A stretch of DNA of 24,080 nt. Origin: Bacteroidaceae bacterium (lineage in GTDB: Bacteria; Bacteroidota; Bacteroidia; Bacteroidales; Bacteroidaceae). Position 1 is the stretch's first letter; every line of letters starts with the position of its first letter. The notes below the pieces were generated by a model that was not told the origin of the DNA, did no database searches, and saw only the letters and a program-made list of their open reading frames with translations. Positions 15,433 through 23,961 of the stretch are shown here, in pieces. The translations under genes were made by a program, and so were the position numbers. Where the stretch lies: contig JAFYMV010000262.1 in the NCBI GenBank assembly GCA_017548225.1, forward strand, positions 1-24,080. The letters are read 5' to 3'.

Positions 15433-18231
15433 CTATTCGAATGAGATTTCATCAAGTGTGTCCTCCCCTCGTTCCAAAGCTGAATATCCCGTAAAGGTAG
15501 CCTCATAGAACTCGGTGTATTCGTCAATACTGTAGTATTTAAGCAACAGTTCCAAGTTCTCGTCAGAGATGATCAAAGCACGAAGGCCGCTGAGTTTGAC
15601 AGACATAGTAGGATCGGCATAGAGACGATGCATGTACTGGTAAGCCTCATCAAAACTGGTAAGGCCAGTAACATGAAGCATCGCAATACCCCCCTGTTTG
15701 GTAATGGTCATATCAAAGTTGCGCACCATAAACTTACTAAAATTGTAACGGGCAATCTCAAAGAGCAACTGATTGTCGTTCACTGTACCCTCCTCGTAAG
15801 CAAGCACGAAATGGTACGATGCATAGCGTTCGGTGCTAAAAGGCTGGCGCAAGCTATCAGCGACCGCAGCATCTTCGGATGAAGCAAGTCGACGACTCCA
15901 AATATTGCCCAAAGAGCCCGACCCGAGTAGACGCCCCTCCTGCATCCCTTTTGCAATAAGACCTGCCAACTCGCTAATCTCATTTTCGGGATATTTGCTC
16001 ACCACTTCTTTCAATTGGGCAAGGAAAGCCTGCTCATCGCCCTGCTGCAAGCTACTCATAGCCTGCATGAACATGAATTTCGGACGATGTACCCCCAATG
16101 GATATTTCTCGGCAGAAAGGGTAGCATTGGAGTCCACCTCACTAAATGCTCCATCCATATAGGCTGCATAGGTTGCCGCATAGAGCGAGTCCTCAATATG
16201 CTTGCCGTATATGGCACTAGTCATAAAGTCGGGATCATTGATCGTAAGCGTATAATCGCTAGAGGGGAACTCCTCGGAAAGCAAGGCACGGAAGCGTTCG
16301 GCTTCATCCCAGCGTTTCCAACGCGAATACATTAGAAACATGTTATAGTACACCTCATCCGTACGCTCAAACTCCGGGAACTGTCTATTGAGGCGACCAA
16401 AGGTGTTTTCCGCCAAAGAGAAATCTTCGAGTTTATCCTTATAGATGATACCCGCATTGAACAAGGCCTCTTGGAGAATAGCATTCGACTCTATCATCTG
16501 CTCCTCCGTAAAAGGTATCTGCTGCAAATAGTACATGCGATCGTGCGTATCCGTTACGAGGGTGTCAGCTATCGCCACAGAAGTGGTATCAGAAGCTATA
16601 GAATCAGAGAGCGCGGCCTCATCGTCCTCATCATAGTTCACTCCCTCATAAGTTTCATCTGCGAGCACCGATTTATTGGCTCGGCGCCAATTATCCTCAA
16701 GCTTGCGGCGTCCCCACTTTTGCTGGAAGTCCTTCTTTCCTTGCGCCACGAGCTGGGTATTATAGAAATACCACGAGTTATCCCCCGCACTCATTTGCGG
16801 GGTATTCATCTGTGGTCCTTTGGCTTGCGCCGCACCAAGGGCCTCTTCGCGTTGCGCCATCAGCGCCGCTTCCTCTTCGGCTTTCTTGGCCTCTTCTTCC
16901 TGACGAATAACCTCTGCAATGATATTGTCTATCACTGCATACAATTGCTCTTCGGGGAGAGTAGCAAGGTGCTGCAAACTATCTTGCAGTTCTATGGCGA
17001 CGGTGTGTTCTACCAATTCGTCAAGAATAGCAGAACGCAAGTTCACTAAATCATATTGCTTATGATGCTTGTCAATAAGGCCAATGGCTTCACCATAACA
17101 ACGCTGCGCATCCACATACTCGGCACGATTCCAATAAATCTCACCCAATTGCAGTAGCAAGATGCCCTTCTCCACCCCATTGCGCGTACTCTCTTTGGCA
17201 CCCTGTTCGTATTGTTCGATAGCTTTTACCGTATCATTCTGGGCCAAATAGATATTACCCATAGCATAGTGCACCTGATCAAGATAATTCTTGTTGTTAG
17301 GGTCCTTACCCATGCGCTTCAAAGTTTTCAGCATCTTGGGAGCAGTTCTACCATTTACTGTTTCGGTCTGTTGTATGCGGGCATTGAACTCCATTTCATA
17401 AGGAGGATTCTGCTTGATGACCTTACTGAAAGCCTCGTAAGCCTGCTTATTATTGCCAACATGCTTATATATCTGACCAAGCAAGTAATATTCGCGCGTT
17501 TTCTGCTTCTTCGTACGCCCCGAACGCTTTACCGCCTTCTCAAGATAGGGCAAAGCCTCCTCAAAGCGTTCTTGACGCAATAGATGAGAGGCCATGATAG
17601 CCTCGTACTCCCCAGCCAACTGATAGGGAATGGTATCACGCTTCATCTGAGTAAGCAAGTTTTCCGCCTCATAGTTCCACTCCAGCTCGGCATAACACTG
17701 CGCCATGCGCATACGAGCCTCGGCTACAATCTCGGGTTCCTCACTATAGAGACGCGTAATATAAGAGAAGGTACTGGCAGCTTCAAGGAACTCACCCTTT
17801 TGGAACTGCGCTTTACCCATGAGCATCCACGCGTTGTGAAGAAAAGGATTATACTCTTTCTTGGCATACCAGAGTTTATCTGCTTCAGTAAGTTCGCGTC
17901 CTTCCTTCTTCTTTGGTTTCTGCTTGATAGAGTGCAGTTTGATTGCCTTCTGCGATTTCTCGATGGCTTTGTCAAAATTTCCGCCTCCCGCACTACGCGT
18001 ACTCTCTTTGCTGACACCAAAGAGGGGAATAATCTCCATGTAATTGTCCTTATGCGACTTCTCCTGCGCATCAAGCCCCTCCTTATATGCCTCGTACCCA
18101 TTGTGATAGACATTGAAACGCGTTACAAACGCCTGATAGAACCGCGACTGAGCCGTGTTCGTCTTCGTGGAGCCACATGCCGTAAGCAGTAGCACCAACG
18201 AAATTATCAGTAGGTATGTAAACTTTCTCAT
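15433..18231 (-). CDS. porW: type IX secretion system lipoprotein PorW/SprE (TPR protein)
   Basis: About 932 residues from MRKFTYLL (18231); an upstream in-frame ATG at 18249 adds six residues and is also possible. The short signal peptide ends LLLTACGS, a textbook lipobox. The mature start, with FYQAFVTRFNVYHNGYEAYKEG, is the signature of SprE/PorW. TPR repeats fill about 120-430 (e.g. AWMLMGKAQFQKGEFLEAAS, ALPYLEKAVKR, YYLLGQIYKHVGNNKQAYE). A Glu/Ala-rich coiled coil (about 445-480) precedes the second family signature, SWYFYNTQLVAQGKKDFQQKWG ending in DNWRRANK (about 490-525), then more TPRs and a C-terminal domain. In Porphyromonas and Flavobacterium PorW/SprE is an outer-membrane-associated lipoprotein needed for T9SS function, reported to link the PorK/PorN rings with the SprA/Sov translocon. 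It follows lepB by about 115 nt, behind a hairpin. No consensus promoter is seen in the gap. Confidence 0.9.
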   Translation of the reverse strand: MRKFTYLLIISLVLLLTACGSTKTNTAQSRFYQAFVTRFNVYHNGYEAYKEGLDAQEKSHKDNYMEIIPLFGVSKESTRSAGGGNFDKAIEKSQKAIKLHSIKQKPKKKEGRELTEADKLWYAKKEYNPFLHNAWMLMGKAQFQKGEFLEAASTFSYITRLYSEEPEIVAEARMRMAQCYAELEWNYEAENLLTQMKRDTIPYQLAGEYEAIMASHLLRQERFEEALPYLEKAVKRSGRTKKQKTREYYLLGQIYKHVGNNKQAYEAFSKVIKQNPPYEMEFNARIQQTETVNGRTAPKMLKTLKRMGKDPNNKNYLDQVHYAMGNIYLAQNDTVKAIEQYEQGAKESTRNGVEKGILLLQLGEIYWNRAEYVDAQRCYGEAIGLIDKHHKQYDLVNLRSAILDELVEHTVAIELQDSLQHLATLPEEQLYAVIDNIIAEVIRQEEEAKKAEEEAALMAQREEALGAAQAKGPQMNTPQMSAGDNSWYFYNTQLVAQGKKDFQQKWGRRKLEDNWRRANKSVLADETYEGVNYDEDDEAALSDSIASDTTSVAIADTLVTDTHDRMYYLQQIPFTEEQMIESNAILQEALFNAGIIYKDKLEDFSLAENTFGRLNRQFPEFERTDEVYYNMFLMYSRWKRWDEAERFRALLSEEFPSSDYTLTINDPDFMTSAIYGKHIEDSLYAATYAAYMDGAFSEVDSNATLSAEKYPLGVHRPKFMFMQAMSSLQQGDEQAFLAQLKEVVSKYPENEISELAGLIAKGMQEGRLLGSGSLGNIWSRRLASSEDAAVADSLRQPFSTERYASYHFVLAYEEGTVNDNQLLFEIARYNFSKFMVRNFDMTITKQGGIAMLHVTGLTSFDEAYQYMHRLYADPTMSVKLSGLRALIISDENLELLLKYYSIDEYTEFYEATFTGYSALERGEDTLDEISFE

Positions 18232-18295
18232 CTTGGATATTACGCGCATATCATGCTACATTTAACGAAAAAAAAGGTCGATTATTGTATAAGAA

Positions 18296-18324
18296 AGGGA
18301 ACATACGGTATCAGTATGTTCCCT
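18296..18324 (-). terminator. hairpin terminator after lepB
   Basis: A perfect 11-bp stem (18296-18306 with 18314-18324; core GGGAACATAC/GTATGTTCCC) encloses a 7-nt loop. In the minus direction the stem is followed by TTTCTTATAC, a U-rich run. It begins 22 nt after the lepB stop codon, so it probably ends or attenuates the dapB-lepB transcript before porW. Confidence 0.65.
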
Positions 18325-18346
18325 CCTATTGAATTAATCATTACAA

Positions 18347-19792
18347 TCAGTTGTAGCTCTCCACCATGCGGAACATACGGTCCCAACGAATCTTACCATC
18401 CAACCATCCACGATCTTTGTCGAGCGATAGCCAAATGAGAATGGGCTTGCCCACGATGTGGTCTTCGGGCACAAATCCCCAGAAGCGTGAGTCGAGACTA
18501 TTGTGGCGATTATCACCTTGCATCCAATAGTAATCCATTGTAAAGGTATACTCCGTAGACTCTTCGCCATTAATGTAAATCTTTCCGTCGCGTACCTGCA
18601 AATCATTGCCTTCATACACAGCAATGGGACGCTCATAGAAGGGAAGATTATCTATTGTGAGAGATACCGTTTCACCACGCTTGGGTATCCACAACGGACC
18701 ATAATTATCTACGCTCCATCCAGTATATTTATTTACAGGATAGAGTCCCTGACCATGTTCCTCAATGACTGGAGTGATACTCTCCACCAAATCAGTGCGC
18801 TGAGCAAGAATATCTACCGCCTTCTGTGTCAGGGGAAGGTAGTAGTAAGTACCTGCTGAATTATGATTAGCAAGGTCCTCCTTGCTAACACCTAACTCTC
18901 GACGCAGTTTCTCATTGATAGGACGCTTGGTCGTAACATAGTAACTATACTGCACATTGTCGGGCTCCTTATTGGCAACCCCATCAAGATAGATTACCTT
19001 ATCCTTTATTTCGAGGATTTGTCCTGGCAAGCCGACGCAACGCTTCACATAGTTCTCACGACGGTCTACGGGGCGCCAATCTACCTTACCGAACACTTCG
19101 GGGTGAGCCGCAATATATTTGCGTCCTTTAGCGAGGAATTGCTCATAAGCCTTGCGTTGTTCCACATCCGTAAGGCTATCAACCATAGGATATTGACCAC
19201 GATTAAGCTCTACGCTTATTTCACTCACCATTTTGTAGAAATCGTTGGCAGCAAAACGAGGATTGCTCACAATGGTATCGCCAGTAGGATAGTTAAAGAC
19301 AACAATATCATTGAGTTGCACCTCGCCCAATCCCTCTACGCGCTCATAGGGCCACTGCGGCCACTCAACATAGCTCTTACCACCTGTAATGGGCATGGTA
19401 TGCTGGGTAAGCGGCATCGTAAGCGGTGTATTGGGTTTGCGCGGGCCATACGACACCTTGCTCACAAAGAGGTAATCACCTACAAGAAGCGATTTCTCAA
19501 GCGAAGAGGTGGGAATGGTATAGTTCTGAAAGAAATAGATGTGCACAAAATACACGGCCACGAGAGCGAATACAATAGCATCGACCCAACTCATCACACT
19601 GCGCACCGCAGCGCTTTTGGCGGTCTTCCACCATGTCCATGGAATGAACTTGGTAATGTAGGCATCAAAGAAGAAGGGTACTACAACAAGTCCCCACCAA
19701 CTTTTTATCCAAAGCAGGAAGAGCAAGTACAGAGCTATCACAATGCCACATTTCACCCATTGCGCAGCTGAAGCATGCTTTATTTTACTCAT
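18347..19792 (-). CDS. lepB: signal peptidase I
   Basis: Leader peptidase that cleaves signal peptides from proteins exported by Sec, with its active site on the periplasmic face of the inner membrane. From ATG 19792 (MSKIKHASAA) the protein has 481 residues, the large size usual in Bacteroidales (E. coli 324). Two or three N-terminal membrane segments (about 12-42 and 70-88) precede the catalytic box IPTSSLEKSLLVGD with nucleophile Ser97; the usual Met after it is Leu98. The general base is Lys250 in YVKRCVGLPG, and box E is GDNRHNSLDSRFWG, starting at Gly426. The insertion between the Ser and Lys boxes explains the length. An in-frame ATG at 19825 would overlap dapB and is less likely. The gap to the dapB stop is 13 nt, so the two are co-transcribed. 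Confidence 0.96.
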   Translation of the reverse strand: MSKIKHASAAQWVKCGIVIALYLLFLLWIKSWWGLVVVPFFFDAYITKFIPWTWWKTAKSAAVRSVMSWVDAIVFALVAVYFVHIYFFQNYTIPTSSLEKSLLVGDYLFVSKVSYGPRKPNTPLTMPLTQHTMPITGGKSYVEWPQWPYERVEGLGEVQLNDIVVFNYPTGDTIVSNPRFAANDFYKMVSEISVELNRGQYPMVDSLTDVEQRKAYEQFLAKGRKYIAAHPEVFGKVDWRPVDRRENYVKRCVGLPGQILEIKDKVIYLDGVANKEPDNVQYSYYVTTKRPINEKLRRELGVSKEDLANHNSAGTYYYLPLTQKAVDILAQRTDLVESITPVIEEHGQGLYPVNKYTGWSVDNYGPLWIPKRGETVSLTIDNLPFYERPIAVYEGNDLQVRDGKIYINGEESTEYTFTMDYYWMQGDNRHNSLDSRFWGFVPEDHIVGKPILIWLSLDKDRGWLDGKIRWDRMFRMVESYN

Positions 19793-19805
19793 CGAAATGG
19801 AATGC

Positions 19806-20561
19806 TTAAAAATCAAACAAATCATTCATACCCAACAGACCTTGATGCTCTGCGGTATACTCTGCGGCAAGCACTGCACCGAGTGCAAATCCACGGCGGC
19901 TCTTTGCATCATGAGTAATCGTGATGCTATCGGCCTCTGAATCATAACGAATAGAGTGAATGCCTGGCACTTCGCCCTCACGAATAGAACTTACAGGAAA
20001 CTCATCTGCTGCGCATTGGGTCGTACCACTCAATGTACCATCAGCAGCGAGCAGTGTACCCGGCACCCAACTGTGCTTGCGGTCAAGATTCTCAAGGATA
20101 CCTTCAGCAAGGGTAATCGCAGTGCCACTTGGAGCGTCTAGTTTATGTATATGGTGGGTTTCGCTCATGCTCACATCGTATTCATCAAAACGATTCATCA
20201 ACTTTGCCAAATACTTGTTTACTGCAGCAAAAACCGCTACGCCAAGACTAAAATTTGAGGACCAGAAGAGTGTCTTACCTCCTTCAGAGCAAAGGCTACG
20301 CACCTCATCTCCGTGTTTCTCAAGCCATCCCGTACTTCCCGACACGACCTTTACACCAGCAGCAAAGGCCTTCATGTAATTATCGTAAGCCACCATGGGA
20401 TTGGTAAACTCAATGGCCACATCAGCACTGCGGAATGCCTCCGAGCCAAAATCATCTTGATTATCGATATCTATAATGCAGACAATCTCATGTCCGCGCT
20501 GAAGGGCTATTTGCTCAATCATTTTGCCCATCTTTCCATAACCAATAAGTGCTATCTTCAT
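19806..20561 (-). CDS. dapB: 4-hydroxy-tetrahydrodipicolinate reductase
   Basis: Cytoplasmic NAD(P)H-dependent reductase of the lysine/meso-diaminopimelate pathway, needed for peptidoglycan. From ATG 20561 it has 251 residues (family about 240-275). The N-terminus MKIALIGYGKMGKMIE is the dinucleotide-binding loop. VVSGSTGW and the later SSNFSLGVAVF are conserved. The catalytic and substrate-binding segment is ETHHIHKLDAPSGTA, with the paired His, the Lys and the SGT loop all present. An upstream in-frame ATG at 20642 would add a 27-residue hydrophobic extension and lies upstream of the predicted promoter, so it is rejected. First gene of the unit with lepB. Confidence 0.97.
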   Translation of the reverse strand: MKIALIGYGKMGKMIEQIALQRGHEIVCIIDIDNQDDFGSEAFRSADVAIEFTNPMVAYDNYMKAFAAGVKVVSGSTGWLEKHGDEVRSLCSEGGKTLFWSSNFSLGVAVFAAVNKYLAKLMNRFDEYDVSMSETHHIHKLDAPSGTAITLAEGILENLDRKHSWVPGTLLAADGTLSGTTQCAADEFPVSSIREGEVPGIHSIRYDSEADSITITHDAKSRRGFALGAVLAAEYTAEHQGLLGMNDLFDF

Positions 20562-20590
20562 TGTTCTTAAGGATATATTAAACCGAAGTG

Positions 20591-20621
20591 CAAAGATAGT
20601 GATAAGCAACCGAATAAACAA
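20591..20621 (-). promoter_or_regulatory. promoter of dapB-lepB
   Basis: On the minus strand TTG (20621-20619) and TATCTTTG (20598-20591) are 20 nt apart, fitting the Bacteroidota consensus. Transcription would start near 20585, about 24 nt before ATG 20561. A second copy of the same -7 box, TATCTTTG, lies at 20672-20665 but has no good -33 element. Confidence 0.65.
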
Positions 20622-20680
20622 CTGTTTGTTTATAACGATCATCTACTATCATTCGCATTTGCGGCAAAGATACTGCATAT

Positions 20681-20713
20681 TTTTGCTAAACTCTTTATAA
20701 ATTCGTACTTTTG
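20681..20713 (+). promoter_or_regulatory. promoter of the cation transporter gene
   Basis: TTTTGC (20681-20686), 19 nt, then TACTTTTG (20706-20713): a full match to the Bacteroidota -33/-7 consensus. Transcription would begin near 20719, about 32 nt before ATG 20751. It diverges from the dapB promoter in the same 189-bp gap. No metal-regulator operator is recognisable. Confidence 0.7.
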
Positions 20714-20750
20714 CGCGATTATTAACAAATTTCATTAAAGAATAGATATT

Positions 20751-21617
20751 ATGAGTCACAATCATATACATTTACATGAAAAAGAAACGGGACGCAACAT
20801 TCTTTCGGCCTTTTTCATCAATCTTACATTTACCATAGTCTCCATCATCGGCGGGTGGCTTACCAATAGCATGGCCATTATCTCCGATTCTATCCACGAT
20901 CTCGGATGTACCATTTCCATCGCATTAGCTTGGTTGTTCGAGCGTATCGCAGGGCATAAGCCAACAAGCCGATTCACCTTCGGATACCGCCGATTTACGC
21001 TATTGGGAGCGTTCATCAATGCATTTATTCTGTTAGGAGGGTCTTCCGTTGTCCTCCACGAAAGCGCCAAGCGCCTAATGCACCCCCAACAAGTTGATGC
21101 AGAGGGAATGTTATGGTTTGCCCTATTAGCCATTTTGTTCAAGGGTATAGCTGTGTGGCGCACATGGAAAGGCACAAGTGTCAACCAGCGCATGGTATCA
21201 CTTCACCTTTTGGGCGACTGTCTTGGTTGGGTGGCAGTACTAATAGGAAGCATTATCATGTTGTTTGTAAAGACTCCCCTACTCGATCCCATACTATCGG
21301 TATGCATATCGCTCTATATCTTATACAATGTAGTACACAACCTCATTATAGTTTTCCGCATCGTACTTGAAGGCGTCCCTTCAAATATTGACCTCACTGT
21401 TTTAAGAAACGAGATTTCTACACTCTCAGGTATCAGTGCTATTGACACACTCCGCGTATGGAGTCTCGACAATGAGCATCATGCTGCAGAAATACATTTG
21501 AGTACAACAGTGAAAGACCTTGATGAGGTAGAGGTATTAAAAAAATCACTCCGTACCATTCTTGAAAGATACGGAGTGACAATGAGCACTATCGAGGTAG
21601 CACCAAGCCTTACTTAA
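20751..21617 (+). CDS. cation diffusion facilitator (CzcD/ZnT-type) metal exporter
   Basis: A 288-residue inner-membrane transporter that exports Zn(II) or related ions by proton antiport. The N-terminus is His-rich (MSHNHIHLHE). Six membrane segments follow, e.g. ILSAFFINLTFTIVSIIGGW, SMAIISDSIHDLG, LLGAFINAFILLGGSSVV and LGWVAVLIGSIIMLF. RFTFGYRRFTLLGAF is the family signature after segment 2. The intramembrane metal site comprises Asp46/His49 in segment 2 and His152/Asp156 in segment 5 (HLLGD). The residue four after His49, normally Asp in the HxxxD motif, is Cys53. A C-terminal cytoplasmic ferredoxin-like domain spans about 205-288. It has its own promoter, diverges from dapB, and its stop overlaps that of porZ tail to tail by 8 bp. 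Substrate assignment beyond divalent metal is inference. Confidence 0.93.
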   Translation: MSHNHIHLHEKETGRNILSAFFINLTFTIVSIIGGWLTNSMAIISDSIHDLGCTISIALAWLFERIAGHKPTSRFTFGYRRFTLLGAFINAFILLGGSSVVLHESAKRLMHPQQVDAEGMLWFALLAILFKGIAVWRTWKGTSVNQRMVSLHLLGDCLGWVAVLIGSIIMLFVKTPLLDPILSVCISLYILYNVVHNLIIVFRIVLEGVPSNIDLTVLRNEISTLSGISAIDTLRVWSLDNEHHAAEIHLSTTVKDLDEVEVLKKSLRTILERYGVTMSTIEVAPSLT

Positions 21618-23958
21618 TGAAAAGGACTTTTGTTGCTACACCTTCATTTCCATCTTCATCACAGGCCAACACATAGTAAACGCCTGTAGAAACGCGTTGT
21701 CCTTGAGGGGTACGGCCATCCCATGTGAAAGTACCTCCAAGCGATGTACCCTCTGCAACAAGACGCCCCGCTGTATTAATCACTTTGACATGACTGTTAG
21801 CCTTGAGGCCTACAACAGTGATAAGCCCATCGTAACAAGAAACTATAGGGTTCGGATAGGCGTACACCTCATCATCATTGTATGTTCCCACCCCTTGTGT
21901 GGCATCGCTTGTATAAGACACAAGTCCCTTATCCGTACCAATATAAAGTTCGCCAGTTGAATGATCCAAAGCAAGACTTTCTATAGAGTTAGAAGGCAAG
22001 GGAGAATTTTCAGCGGTAAAATGATGAACTGTTTCTATACCATCGTCACCAACAAGGTACAATCCACTATTGAGCGTACCAATCCATTTGCGATTAGCGG
22101 CGTCAACCTCCACGCACGTAGTATATGCACCATCAAGCAGATAATCCGCATAATTAGTACCATCGTTACGAGGCACTTTTATCTTAGTAAAGTGATAATT
22201 ATCCTCAAAAGCCTTTTCTGTATTATACAACACATATGGGCCTTTGTTTGTCATTACCCAAATGTCACCATTAAGATCTTCCGCTATATCATTGATAAAG
22301 TATATCAAGACAGAACCCGCATCCTGGTCAACAAAATACTCGTTAAATCTTTTGACACGATCATCTCTTGTATCTTCAAGTGTTCCATTCATATCTATAC
22401 AAAACAATTGGGCTGGTTCGCGCATACTCACTACCCACACTAACCCATTGGAAGCCAAAAGCACCTCAGTTACTGTGGGAAGTTTTGCCAGTTCCTCATA
22501 ATATAGGCCTACAAACTCACCGTCAGGTTTCATTATCTTTAGAGGACAAGTCACATTAAATCCTCCGTCAGCATTAGTTATCCACAAATTTCCTTGTTTA
22601 TCATATTGCAAACGACTAATACGCGTATATTCGTAACTAGTAGGAACTGCAGATTCTAAAGGAGAAACCACAACGCTTTCCAGACCGCCCTTCTCTTTGT
22701 GAGTGTATTGTCTAACGAATTTCATTTTTTGGAACTCATATATACCTTGTCCAAACGATGAAGCATAATGATGATTTGCATCCTTAGGGTCCTGCACAAT
22801 ACTAGTGATATTCCTATATCGTCCAGCCGTTTTTGCCGCTATTCCATCCTCCTCAAACGAGCTCCACTCCCCATTCTCATACATCATCAAAGTTCCATTG
22901 TAGAATGTCTTGTCTAAAAAATTCAAACATCCTCCAGCCACTAACAATCGGCCATCAACAACATTAAGATATTGACAATAGTTTCGTATGGGACTATTAG
23001 GTATAATTTCTTTTATAGTCTTCACAAATCGCTCACTTGACTTATCATATTGGTACCCATTAAGTCCTTTTGCTCCATTACAAGTCCAATAAACAGAACC
23101 ATCTGTGGTTAAATTATTTGCCGTACCATCAAAAGTCAGATGATTATAGTTTGCTGGCGAAGAGTATACATACGCATAGCTTTTATTGCCAACTAGAAAT
23201 TTCTCACCTACATTATGAGCGAAGTTGAATGTCCCTTCACGAAAAAGCGTAGGAGTTCCATCAGTGGAAGCAATACTATATATAGAACCGTTTGATTTCA
23301 AGGCCATCAATTGCTTATCATCATTACCCAAAGTTGCTAGCTGGGCGTATACCTCAGTACTTAACAACTCCCAATTAGACACATCAAGTAAATTTTCAAA
23401 TTTATCACCACAATACAACCCCTCTTTGGTTGCTGCATAAATAAAGCCCCCCAACTCAACACAGCTATAGGTTATAATATCAAACTTATAGGTATCGCCG
23501 AACTCTCCTCTCGCAACATCCAACACTGTTGCACCAAAGTTCGTTGCTAAGTAGGCTTTACCGTTAATAACACACAAACCATTCACCTTTGGATCAAGAG
23601 AAGATTCATTCAAATAATCTGTTATATTAACCACATCCCCATTAGGACGTATAAGGTCTATATTTGCATTATCATAGATAACGACCAATGTTTTTGTCTT
23701 TTCGCAAGCTGCGATATGACTTATAGTTCGATCGCTAAGAATATTGGCCTTATCATAACACTCAACTAAGCCATCCTTATTGGTATACGAATAAAGCGAG
23801 CCATTACTAACCACATACACCTTCCCATTGAGCGCCACACAATGTGTTGCGTTATGATAAGCTAAATGCGACCGCCATGTACCTGGAGAAGCCCACAAGG
23901 CCAACATATAGCCTTGTAAAAACAACACTGACACCAATAAAAGAATTCTTTTTTTCAT
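21610..23958 (-). CDS. porZ: type IX secretion system surface component PorZ
   Basis: A 782-residue protein matching PorZ in length and order. A signal peptide (about 1-23) precedes the characteristic mature start GTWRSHLAYHNATHCVAL. Two beta-propellers follow (about 25-335 and 340-690), with blade motifs GKVYVVSNGSLYSYTNKDG, LWITNADGGF, IWVMTNKGPYVLYN and ELYIGTDKGLVSYTSD, of the kind found in two-component-regulator propellers. Residues about 697-782 form a T9SS type A C-terminal signal domain (YAYPNPIVS ... WDGRTPQGQRVSTGVYYVL). In Porphyromonas gingivalis PorZ belongs to the PorU-PorV-PorQ-PorZ attachment complex on the outer membrane surface and binds the anionic LPS to which cargo is anchored. 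It starts 3 nt after the rdgB stop, so both share a transcript. Confidence 0.93.
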   Translation of the reverse strand: MKKRILLLVSVLFLQGYMLALWASPGTWRSHLAYHNATHCVALNGKVYVVSNGSLYSYTNKDGLVECYDKANILSDRTISHIAACEKTKTLVVIYDNANIDLIRPNGDVVNITDYLNESSLDPKVNGLCVINGKAYLATNFGATVLDVARGEFGDTYKFDIITYSCVELGGFIYAATKEGLYCGDKFENLLDVSNWELLSTEVYAQLATLGNDDKQLMALKSNGSIYSIASTDGTPTLFREGTFNFAHNVGEKFLVGNKSYAYVYSSPANYNHLTFDGTANNLTTDGSVYWTCNGAKGLNGYQYDKSSERFVKTIKEIIPNSPIRNYCQYLNVVDGRLLVAGGCLNFLDKTFYNGTLMMYENGEWSSFEEDGIAAKTAGRYRNITSIVQDPKDANHHYASSFGQGIYEFQKMKFVRQYTHKEKGGLESVVVSPLESAVPTSYEYTRISRLQYDKQGNLWITNADGGFNVTCPLKIMKPDGEFVGLYYEELAKLPTVTEVLLASNGLVWVVSMREPAQLFCIDMNGTLEDTRDDRVKRFNEYFVDQDAGSVLIYFINDIAEDLNGDIWVMTNKGPYVLYNTEKAFEDNYHFTKIKVPRNDGTNYADYLLDGAYTTCVEVDAANRKWIGTLNSGLYLVGDDGIETVHHFTAENSPLPSNSIESLALDHSTGELYIGTDKGLVSYTSDATQGVGTYNDDEVYAYPNPIVSCYDGLITVVGLKANSHVKVINTAGRLVAEGTSLGGTFTWDGRTPQGQRVSTGVYYVLACDEDGNEGVATKVLFIK

Positions 23959-23961
23959 AGT

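Noticed and set aside
19019..19771. 250-codon plus-strand open frame inside lepB
   Set aside because: It lies entirely antisense to the conserved catalytic region of signal peptidase I and its His-rich, low-complexity product resembles no family.
20562..20642. N-terminal extension of dapB to ATG 20642
   Set aside because: It would place a hydrophobic stretch before the Rossmann-fold start of a cytoplasmic enzyme and lies upstream of the predicted promoter.
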